33,403 nucleotides of DNA from positions 1-33,403 of the forward strand of contig NZ_MVBC01000024.1 of the NCBI RefSeq assembly GCF_002007105.1, given 5' to 3'. This DNA comes from Hymenobacter sp. CRA2 (GTDB lineage Bacteria; Bacteroidota; Bacteroidia; Cytophagales; Hymenobacteraceae). Under the pieces are notes generated by a model. That model was given only the letters and a program-made list of their open reading frames with translations. It was not told where the DNA came from and did no database searches. The position numbers and the translations under genes were made by a program. Of the stretch, positions 18,095 through 24,131 are shown piece by piece; positions within the stretch are counted from its first letter, which is position 1; every line of letters begins with the position of its first letter.

Positions 18095-18136
18095 GCCCGG
18101 CGAGGTAAGCGACAACGGCTGTTTACCTCGCCGGGC
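18095..18136 (-). terminator. Perfect 14-bp-arm hairpin after the T9SS-tail remnant
   Basis: GCCCGGCGAGGTAA (18095-18108) pairs exactly with TTACCTCGCCGGGC (18123-18136) around a 14-base loop. It starts directly after the stop codon of the remnant read on the minus strand, so it probably ended that gene's transcript. No clear U-tract follows, so it may be a stability hairpin rather than a classical intrinsic terminator. Confidence 0.5.
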
Positions 18137-18232
18137 TTAGTGCTTGCGCAAACGAGCGGTCCGCAGGCAGCCTGCTTCGTCGCGCATCTGGATCAGGTAC
18201 AGGCTTGGGCCTACTTCTTTCAGGTCGAACGG
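18137..18232 (-). pseudogene. Remnant of a T9SS C-terminal sorting domain
   Basis: On the minus strand the frame reads PFDLKEVGPSLYLIQMRDEA, then GCLRTARLRKH and a stop. This is the hallmark end of a T9SS type A sorting tail ('DL...G-x-Y-x-[IL]-x-x-x... x-K/R'). A TAG lies immediately upstream (18233-18235), and no matching signal or body of a secreted protein remains before the neighbouring reductase gene. It is the stump of a deleted surface or secreted protein. Confidence 0.55.
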
Positions 18233-18280
18233 CTAGCCGGTAAGGCCCGTTTTTCTGGTATAGGTTGCTGCTACGAGCGG

Positions 18281-19144
18281 TCAGGCACCCGGGAAATACG
18301 TCGTTTTCAGGTACTCCCGTAGCGAAGTTGGCTTGCGGCCCAGCAGCCGTTCGACGGTATCGTGTGTACCAGCCAGTATGCCGTGCTGGGCAGCGGCTCC
18401 CCACTGGGCCAGGAAGTTGGCGACGACTTCGGGAATGCCGGCGGCTACTTTCTGCGCGATGTAGGGCGCCAGCTCGCTGCTTTTGTACACGATGGGCCGG
18501 CCCGCCAACGTGGACAATTCCCGGGCGATGTCGCGAAACGAATAGGCTTCGCTCCCGGTCAGGGTATACGCTTGGTTGTCATGCCCTTCGCTGGTCAGCA
18601 GGGCGGCCGTGGCGGCGGCCAGGTCAGTTCGCTTAACAAACGCAATCTTGCCTTCGCCCGCCGGGAAACGTATCTCCGCGTCCGGCACCTCGCTCCCGAT
18701 CAGGTACGCCAGGCCTTCGAAGTAGAAGCCGTTGTGGAGAATGGTGTAGACTAGCCCGGACGCTTTGAGGTAGGCCTCCGTGGCCAAGTCGCTTTCCGTG
18801 ACCTCCGGCAGCACAAAGTTGGAGTTGCGCTGAATGCTGGTGTAGAACAGGTGCTTCACCCCGGCTTCCTTCGCGGCGTCGATGACGTTGCGGTGCTGGC
18901 TCACCCGGTCGGTAAAGGCCACGGCAGAAACCAGCAGCACCTTCTCGACGCCTCGAAAGGCCTGCACCAGCGCCAGGTAGTCAAAATAGTCGGCTTGCCG
19001 CACGTCTACGCCCCGCTGCACGAGGTCTTTGGCTTTGCTGACGTCGCGCACCAGGGCGGCAATTTCCGTGGCCGGGGTGGTCGTGAGCAAGCAGTCGATG
19101 GTTTCGTGGCCTAACCCACCGGTAGCTCCAGTTACTAGAATCAT
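18281..19144 (-). CDS. NmrA/QorB-like NAD(P)-binding reductase
   Basis: A 287-residue atypical short-chain reductase. It opens with MILVTGATGGLGHETIDCLL, an N-terminal GxxGxxG dinucleotide-binding loop, and continues with ALVRDVSKAKDL, VQADYFDY-like segments and an HLFYTSIQRNSNF strand. The C-terminal LGRKPTSLREYLK is typical of NmrA/QorB (NAD(P)H:quinone oxidoreductase 2) proteins. A function in quinone or electrophile reduction is inferred from the family. It is divergent from an HxlR regulator with palindromic operators between them, the usual arrangement for redox- or electrophile-sensing HxlR repressors. Confidence 0.88.
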   Translation of the reverse strand: MILVTGATGGLGHETIDCLLTTTPATEIAALVRDVSKAKDLVQRGVDVRQADYFDYLALVQAFRGVEKVLLVSAVAFTDRVSQHRNVIDAAKEAGVKHLFYTSIQRNSNFVLPEVTESDLATEAYLKASGLVYTILHNGFYFEGLAYLIGSEVPDAEIRFPAGEGKIAFVKRTDLAAATAALLTSEGHDNQAYTLTGSEAYSFRDIARELSTLAGRPIVYKSSELAPYIAQKVAAGIPEVVANFLAQWGAAAQHGILAGTHDTVERLLGRKPTSLREYLKTTYFPGA

Positions 19145-19273
19145 GCTAAACAGAAATTAAAACCACTCCTACGTGGTCGGCAAAAGGCGATGTGGTGAGA
19201 AGATGGCTGGGCGGCCCTAGCCTTGCAGAAGAGTGCTGCGCCAGCAGCAAAAGGCGGTACTCAAGGTGTTGTT

Positions 19274-19299
19274 AACTAAGCCGGTTTCCCGGCTTAGTT
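19274..19299. promoter_or_regulatory. Hairpin in the reductase leader region
   Basis: AACTAAGCCGG and CCGGCTTAGTT form a perfect 11-bp stem with a 4-base loop (TTTC). It lies about 130 bases upstream of the reductase start and 50 bases from the first HxlR-type palindrome. It may be a leader structure or another protein site. No family was recognised. Confidence 0.4.
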
Positions 19300-19348
19300 G
19301 AGCCGGACGGGCTCCCAGTTATGGCAGAGGCAAAAACCACGTATATTT

Positions 19349-19365
19349 ACTTGCTTTTTGCAAGT
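19349..19365. promoter_or_regulatory. HxlR-type operator palindrome 1
   Basis: ACTTGCTTTTTGCAAGT, with half-sites ACTTGC/GCAAGT around a T5 spacer. It contains the ACTT...AAGT pattern seen at HxlR-family operators and is the exact reverse complement of the second site. Confidence 0.75.
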
Positions 19366-19383
19366 ACAAAGATCAAATAAAAC

Positions 19384-19400
19384 ACTTGCAAAAAGCAAGT
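19384..19400. promoter_or_regulatory. HxlR-type operator palindrome 2
   Basis: ACTTGCAAAAAGCAAGT, 35 bases centre-to-centre from the first site and 16 bases before the regulator's start codon. A repressor bound here would block its own gene and, with site 1, the divergent reductase gene (inference). Confidence 0.75.
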
Positions 19401-19416
19401 AAAAGTAACTTTTTTT

Positions 19417-19833
19417 ATGAAGGAGCTAAAACAGCGTTCTACTTGCCCCATCAGCACGTCGCTCGACGTGCTAGGGGACAAATGGACCCTGCTGATTTTG
19501 CGGGACATGGTATTCGCTGGCAAGTCTACCTATGGGCAATTCCTGCAGTCGGCAGAAAAAATGGCGACCAACATCTTGGCCGACCGCCTGGCGGGCCTTG
19601 AGGCGCAGGGAATCTTATCCAAGGCCGTTGCCGCCGATAAGAAGTCAAAGTTCACCTACCGCCTGACGGAAAAAGGCGTGGATATCGTCCCCATCTTGGT
19701 AGAGCTCATCCTGTGGGGAGCCAAGCATTGCCCCACCATCATTGACCCTAGCTTGCTGGCAGAACTCCAGACGGGGAAAGGCGCAGCTATTGAGAAGTAC
19801 CAACGGCTCGCCCGCGAACAGGCCCTGGCGTAA
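19417..19833 (+). CDS. HxlR-family transcriptional regulator
   Basis: A 138-residue winged-helix regulator. It shows the family pattern of an N-terminal Cys (STCPIS, Cys10), LDVLGDKWTLLILRDMV, a recognition region YGQFLQSAEKMATNILADRLAGLEAQGIL, and a wing with KFTYRLTEKGVDIVPILVEL. The N-terminal Cys is the redox-sensing position in several characterised HxlR proteins. The start at 19417 follows the second palindrome closely. Transcription likely ends at the hairpins at 19865-19928. Confidence 0.94.
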   Translation: MKELKQRSTCPISTSLDVLGDKWTLLILRDMVFAGKSTYGQFLQSAEKMATNILADRLAGLEAQGILSKAVAADKKSKFTYRLTEKGVDIVPILVELILWGAKHCPTIIDPSLLAELQTGKGAAIEKYQRLAREQALA

Positions 19834-19864
19834 ACTAGAACAAATAGTCGCCTTCCAACAGCAA

Positions 19865-19892
19865 TTTAGTGGCCCTTTCCATAGCCACTAAA
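19865..19892 (+). terminator. Hairpin after the HxlR gene
   Basis: TTTAGTGGC pairs with GCCACTAAA (perfect 9-bp stem, 10-base loop) about 30 bases after the stop codon. It lies just before the second, stronger hairpin, so the two may act together. Confidence 0.55.
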
Positions 19893-19895
19893 GAA

Positions 19896-19928
19896 AAACC
19901 CCTGCTTGCAGCTTGCAAACAGGGGTTT
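19896..19928 (-). terminator. Bidirectional intrinsic terminator of tRNA-Lys and hxlR-like gene
   Basis: AAACCCCTGCTTGCA pairs with TGCAAACAGGGGTTT (15 bp with one wobble) around a 3-base loop. Read on the minus strand it follows the tRNA 3' end by three bases and ends in TTTTTCTTT. Read on the plus strand it follows the regulator gene. Confidence 0.85.
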
Positions 19929-19931
19929 CAG

Positions 19932-20004
19932 TGATTCCGCTGGGATTCGAACCCAGGACCCGTACATTAAAAGTGTACTGCTCTACCAGCTGAGCTACAG
20001 AATC
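19932..20004 (-). tRNA. tRNA-Lys (anticodon UUU)
   Basis: The minus strand folds as a complete 73-base cloverleaf. The acceptor is GATTCTG/CGGAATC, the D-arm GCTCAGCTGGTAGAGC, the anticodon stem GTACA/TGTAC with loop CTTTTAA (anticodon TTT), and the T-arm CTGGG-TTCGAAT-CCCAG, with discriminator A. CCA is not encoded. Confidence 0.98.
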
Positions 20005-20046
20005 GTTTTCTTTGTGGTCGGCAACCTGTTGTTGTCGATTGTGGCA

Positions 20047-20078
20047 CAAAAGTAGCGGGCCTCTCCTTCAATGCCAAA
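20047..20078 (-). promoter_or_regulatory. Bacteroidota-type promoter for tRNA-Lys
   Basis: On the minus strand TTTG (20078-20075), a 20-base spacer, then TACTTTTG (20054-20047) match the -33 TTTG and -7 TAnnTTTG consensus. Transcription would start near 20041, about 37 bases before the tRNA. The -33 box lies inside the first codons of the divergent SH3-domain gene. Confidence 0.8.
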
Positions 20079-20796
20079 CTTCCTGGCGAAAAAAATTGCA
20101 TTTACCTTTGTGCTGGCGGGCCTGCTTCCCCAACTCACTCAGGCTCAACCCCATTTTTCCTTAGCTGCGCGGGCCGATTCCTCATTTGCAGCTGGGCAGC
20201 CTATGCAGGCGTACCAGTTGTACCGGCAAATGCTGCGTCAGCGCGTCGTCAGCCGCCAGCAGCTGCTGCGTATGGCGGCCGTGCAGGAAAGCCGCGACCA
20301 GTATCCGGCGGCCTTGTATTACCTCAATCTGTACCAGGTGTACTACCCCAGCGCCCCCGTCTGGCAGAAGATGACGGAACTGGCCGCTACGCACCGCCTG
20401 ACGGGCTACCCGGATACGTGGCGGCAGCAACTGGCCCTGTTGCTGCGGCGCTACTACCCCAGTCTATTACAGGCTTCGCTGGCCCTGGCGGTGGCGGCGG
20501 GCACCCTGCTGCTGCTGCGGCGTCGTGGCACGGCGCGGGGCTGGTGGCTGGTGTACGGGATTTACCTGGTGTTCATCGGGGCACTGCTAAACGTACTCAA
20601 TCCCGCCACGGCCGGCTTGGTCTGCCGGCCGCGCGCCGCGCTGATGAGCGCGCCCAGCGCGGCCGGCAGCTGGCTTACGACCGTAGCCGCCGGCGACCGG
20701 CTCTTGGTGCAGGGTCGGCAGGATATCTGGTACCAGGTGCGGTGGCGCGGCCGCACGGCCTACATCCGCCAGCACGATCTGCTGGTGGTGGAGTAG
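20071..20796 (+). CDS. Small membrane protein with TPR-like helices and SH3-like domain
   Basis: A 241-residue exported protein. The signal peptide is KIAFTFVLAGLLPQLTQAQP. An alpha-helical TPR-like part (about 35-120) has AGQPMQAYQLYRQMLRQ and YPAALYYLNLYQVYYP. Two membrane helices follow at about 130-148 and 158-178, and then a bacterial SH3-like domain with ALMSAPSAAGSWLTTVAAGDRLLV and WYQVRWRGRTAYIRQHDLLVV. The layout resembles BatE-like TPR-SH3 proteins, but no Bat/MoxR neighbours are present, so its role is unknown. It ends three bases from the end of the convergent SDR gene. Confidence 0.8.
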   Translation: MPNFLAKKIAFTFVLAGLLPQLTQAQPHFSLAARADSSFAAGQPMQAYQLYRQMLRQRVVSRQQLLRMAAVQESRDQYPAALYYLNLYQVYYPSAPVWQKMTELAATHRLTGYPDTWRQQLALLLRRYYPSLLQASLALAVAAGTLLLLRRRGTARGWWLVYGIYLVFIGALLNVLNPATAGLVCRPRAALMSAPSAAGSWLTTVAAGDRLLVQGRQDIWYQVRWRGRTAYIRQHDLLVVE

Positions 20797-20799
20797 CGC

Positions 20800-21621
20800 C
20801 TAGCGCACCGGCGAGTTCTTTTCCTTCTTGAACTCGTTGAGCACCAACCGGTCCATAATGCTGGCAGGCAACCATTTGCTCAGGAAAACGGTCAGCTTGC
20901 CTTTGCCGGTGAGTACCAGCGTGGCCGAACGCTGCTGCACGGCCCGCAAAATGTGCTGAGCCACTTCCTCGCTGCTCATCATGCTGCTCTCGTCGCGCGG
21001 CGATTCGCCCTGCTGCGAGCCGTCGGCGGCCAGGGCCGTGTTGCGGATGTTGGAGGCGGTGAAGCCCGGGCAGGCGGTCAGTACGTGCACGCCCTGGGGC
21101 TGCAGCTCGGTACGCAGCGTTTCGAGGAAGCCGTTCATGGCGAACTTCGACGCTGAGTAGCCCGTGCGACCGGGCAGGCCTCGGTAGCCCGCAATGCTGG
21201 AAATCCCCACGATGCTGCCTTTGCTGCTAAGCACGTGCGGCAGAGCGTATTTGGTGGTGTATACCGTCCCGAAAAAGTTGGTTTGCATCAGCCGCCGGAT
21301 AACGTCCAGCGAGGCTTCGGCAAACAACGCCCGCATGGAAATGCCCGCGTTGTTGATCAGCACATCCAGGCGGCCAAAAGCCTGCACAGTTTCCTCGACG
21401 GCGCGCTGGCAGTCGGCCTCCTCCCCTACGTCGGCGCGGATGGCCAAGGTACTGATGCCCTGCGCCGTGAGTTGCTCGTGGCTTTGCTGCAGCCGCGCGG
21501 CATCGCGGCCGGTAATGGCCACCTGGGCGCCGGCCCGGCCAAATACCTCGGCGCAGGCCAGGCCAATGCCCGAAGTACCGCCGGTGATAAGAACTACTTT
21601 CCCTCTCATAGTACGAAACAC
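20800..21621 (-). CDS. Classical short-chain dehydrogenase/reductase (SDR)
   Basis: A 273-residue classical SDR. Cofactor motif TGGTSGIGLACAEVF is near residues 14-28. NNAGISM is the structural motif. The catalytic set is Ser in GISSIAGYRG and Tyr/Lys in GYSASKFAM. The C-terminal half ends in a helix-rich tail (LSKWLPASIMDRLVLNEFKKEKNS). It is an oxidoreductase of unknown substrate. Met1 (21621) or Met5 (21609, MRGKVVLITGG) may be the start. A good promoter lies just upstream. It is convergent with the SH3-domain gene. Confidence 0.93.
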   Translation of the reverse strand: MFRTMRGKVVLITGGTSGIGLACAEVFGRAGAQVAITGRDAARLQQSHEQLTAQGISTLAIRADVGEEADCQRAVEETVQAFGRLDVLINNAGISMRALFAEASLDVIRRLMQTNFFGTVYTTKYALPHVLSSKGSIVGISSIAGYRGLPGRTGYSASKFAMNGFLETLRTELQPQGVHVLTACPGFTASNIRNTALAADGSQQGESPRDESSMMSSEEVAQHILRAVQQRSATLVLTGKGKLTVFLSKWLPASIMDRLVLNEFKKEKNSPVR

Positions 21622-21652
21622 GCCGCGGCAGTTTCTACCCGCTGCGGGGCGG

Positions 21653-21660
21653 CAAAGCTA
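21653..21660 (-). promoter_or_regulatory. -7 box of the SDR promoter
   Basis: On the minus strand TAGCTTTG matches TAnnTTTG exactly. The expected -33 region holds only a partial match (ATTTC). Predicted transcription start is near 21647, about 26 bases before the SDR start codon. Confidence 0.5.
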
Positions 21661-21818
21661 CGGGCTTTTCGGGCAGCTGAAATGAGGTTACATACTTGGT
21701 CGACAAATGACGGGAGGCCGTCGATTTTTGGCCACCAAAGTTGGACTGTCCCTATGAAAGCGTTGTATTAAGTCGTTACATTTAAGGCTGTAGAAACTCC
21801 CATTTTCAGGGCTACTTT

Positions 21819-24050
21819 ATGCATAAACATGTACACCTGCGACGTCTGACGTCCTTTTTATTAGCCTCGGTTTTGGGACTATCGGCACAGGCAGCGCTAG
21901 CCCAGTGCCCTGCAGCCACGAGCAGTTGCACCCCGGGCTCGGCACCCAGTTCTTCGTATTCGTTTGGTATGGGGATTTTCAACGTGACGTTGGGCTCCAT
22001 CAACAATACCACCCCGGGCGTGCAGGACGGCTTCCGTGACTATGCCTGCTCGGTAGGCACCGCGCTAACCATCGGGCAGGATTACCCCATCCAGGTGCGT
22101 ACCAACGCCGCGGCTGACGAGAACGTGCGGGTGTGGATTGACCTGAACAACGACGGCCAGTTCAACCCAAACCCGGTGAGCAGCGGCGGCGAGCTGGTAA
22201 TGAGTTCGACGGGGCGCGGCACGCAGGCGGGCACGGTACGCATCGGGGCCGGCGCCACCACGGGCGTAGCCCTGCGCATGCGCGTCTCGGCCGACTACAC
22301 CAACGCGCCGGTGCCCGGCCCGTGCACCACGCCGCAATACTCGCAGGTGGAGGACTACCGCGTGACGCTGCAGAGCCCCACGCAAGCCCCAACGGCCAAC
22401 TTTACGGTGGACCAGACGGTGACCTGCTCGGGCTGCGTGCAGTTTACCGACCAAAGCCAGAACGGCCCGACCAGCTGGCTGTGGAATTTTGGCGACGGCA
22501 CGACCTCGACTCAGCAGAACCCGCGCCACTGCTATACCACGGCCGGCACCTTCACGGTGACGCTGACGGCGACCAACAGCGTGGGCAACAACGTAGCAAC
22601 TCGTCCCAATTACATCACTTACAACAGCCAGGTGCCCACGGCGGCCAGCTGCGCCCCGCAAACCACGGCTTACTGCTGCGGCTACGGCATTACGCAGGTG
22701 CAACTGGGCACGCTCACCTATCCCTCGGCCAACGGCCAGGCCGGCTATCAGGACTTTACCTGCACGGGCCGCGTATCGTTGGTGGAAGGCAACCGCTACC
22801 CCATCAGCATCATTACCGGCGTGAACAACCAGGACACGCAGGTGTGGCTGGACCTGAACAACGACGGGCAGTTTACCAGCAACGAACTGCTGCTGACGAC
22901 CCTGAATCGGGCCTCGCCCGTCACGGGTACCCTGACCATTCCGGGCACGGCCCTGAAAAACGTGCCGCTGCGTCTGCGCATCGTCTCTGATTATGTGGGC
23001 GCTACCCTGGGCGCGTGTGCGGCCCTGCAGTTTGGGCAAGCCGAAGACTACAGCGTGACGGTGCTGCCCAACACGCAGCCGCCGGTGACGGACTTCACCT
23101 CCGACTATACCACCACCTGCAGCAACCCGGTGACCTTCAGCGACCAAAGCCAGAACGCCCCGACCGGCTGGCTGTGGGACTTTGGCGACGGCACGACTTC
23201 GACCCAGCAGAATCCGACGCACACCTACGCGGCGTCGGGCGTGTACACCGTCTCGCTGCGGGCCAGCAACGCGTACGGCTCGACGGCAACGACCAAACAG
23301 GCGTACATCGCCGTATCGGTGCCCTGCCTGCAGTACTGCGCCTCGACGGGCACCAACCAGAACGCGTGGATTTCCGGCGTCGTCGTGAACGGCAGCTCCC
23401 TGGCGACGCCCTTTACCAATACCTCGGCGGCCGATGCCAACGGCTACGGCAACTACACCAACCGCATTTTGGAGCTAAAAACCGGGGTAAACTACACCAT
23501 CAGCGTGGCCATCCCCGTCAACTTCACGCGCACCACCAGCGTGTGGATTGACTACAACCGCAACGGCGTGTTTGAAGCGGCGGAGCTGCTGATGAACAGC
23601 ACTACCGCGGCCACGGCCACCGGCACCTTTGCCGTCCCGACGCTAGCCACCACGGTGGGCTTTACGCGCATGCGCATCGTCATGCGCCTGAACGGCAACG
23701 TGGCCAACCCCTGCGTGAGCAATCAGCTCAACGCCGAAACGGAAGACTACTCGGTGACTATCAGCCGCCCCCTGGCCACGGCCAACAGCCGGGAGTTGGC
23801 CGGGCTAACGGTGTACCCGAACCCGACGCCCGACGGGCAGCTGCGCCTGCAATTGCCGGCCGGGCCGGCTGGTTCCTACCAGGTGACGGTGGAAAACCTG
23901 CTGGGCGCCGTGCTGCGCCGGAGCCAGGTGCGGCTGAGCCCGGCCACTGACGCCAGCCTGGACTTGCCGGATCTGGCCCGGGGCGTGTACGTGCTCCGGC
24001 TGGTGGGCCCGGGCGGGGTGCAGGCCACGCGCCGCATTGTGCGCCAATAA
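21819..24050 (+). CDS. Secreted GEVED/PKD-domain protein with T9SS type A tail
   Basis: A 743-residue T9SS substrate. The signal peptide (LTSFLLASVLGLSAQAALA) covers the first 28 residues. Three GEVED-type beta domains (about 46-187, 275-423, 508-660) each carry a 'VW[IL]DLNNDGQF' or 'VWIDYNRNGVF' strand and a 'Q-x-E-D-Y-x-V-T' ending. Two PKD domains (about 190-270 and 425-505) lie between them, with WLWNFGDGTTSTQQNP and WLWDFGDGTTSTQQNP. The sorting tail from about 668 has LAGLTVYPNPTPDGQLRLQL and ends ARGVYVLRLVGPGGVQATRRIV. It is probably surface-bound or released and adhesive; no catalytic domain is seen. Neighbouring genes encode further exported proteins. Confidence 0.93.
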   Translation: MHKHVHLRRLTSFLLASVLGLSAQAALAQCPAATSSCTPGSAPSSSYSFGMGIFNVTLGSINNTTPGVQDGFRDYACSVGTALTIGQDYPIQVRTNAAADENVRVWIDLNNDGQFNPNPVSSGGELVMSSTGRGTQAGTVRIGAGATTGVALRMRVSADYTNAPVPGPCTTPQYSQVEDYRVTLQSPTQAPTANFTVDQTVTCSGCVQFTDQSQNGPTSWLWNFGDGTTSTQQNPRHCYTTAGTFTVTLTATNSVGNNVATRPNYITYNSQVPTAASCAPQTTAYCCGYGITQVQLGTLTYPSANGQAGYQDFTCTGRVSLVEGNRYPISIITGVNNQDTQVWLDLNNDGQFTSNELLLTTLNRASPVTGTLTIPGTALKNVPLRLRIVSDYVGATLGACAALQFGQAEDYSVTVLPNTQPPVTDFTSDYTTTCSNPVTFSDQSQNAPTGWLWDFGDGTTSTQQNPTHTYAASGVYTVSLRASNAYGSTATTKQAYIAVSVPCLQYCASTGTNQNAWISGVVVNGSSLATPFTNTSAADANGYGNYTNRILELKTGVNYTISVAIPVNFTRTTSVWIDYNRNGVFEAAELLMNSTTAATATGTFAVPTLATTVGFTRMRIVMRLNGNVANPCVSNQLNAETEDYSVTISRPLATANSRELAGLTVYPNPTPDGQLRLQLPAGPAGSYQVTVENLLGAVLRRSQVRLSPATDASLDLPDLARGVYVLRLVGPGGVQATRRIVRQ

Positions 24051-24059
24051 CGCTTAGGT

Positions 24060-24104
24060 GGGGCCGGATGCCGCCCCGCTTTTCGGCTGACCGGCCAGTC
24101 AGCC
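24060..24104 (+). terminator. Tandem hairpins between the two T9SS genes
   Basis: GGGGC/GCCCC (24060-24077) is followed by GCTTTT, then GGCTGAC/GTCAGCC (24085-24104, loop CGGCCA). The first has the form of a short intrinsic terminator. The two T9SS genes may therefore be separate units, or joined by read-through. Confidence 0.45.
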
Positions 24105-24131
24105 TCTTCTCTGAATCTCTACTTTCCTTTT

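Larger units (their letters stand above)
17827..18280. other. Long gap with decayed sequence between M1 fusion and reductase
   Basis: About 450 bases with no intact gene. The right-hand part holds a 14-bp-arm hairpin and a T9SS-tail remnant (listed separately). The left-hand part (17827-18090) has only short open frames on both strands without domain-like content. It appears to be an erosion zone. Confidence 0.55.

Noticed and set aside
21777-21784. TACATTTA as a -7 box for the GEVED/PKD gene
   Set aside because: One mismatch to TAnnTTTG and no TTTG at about 20 bases upstream; too weak to list as a promoter.
22065-23222. 385-codon minus-strand open frame
   Set aside because: Antisense to the GEVED/PKD gene, with repeats that merely reflect the duplicated PKD DNA.
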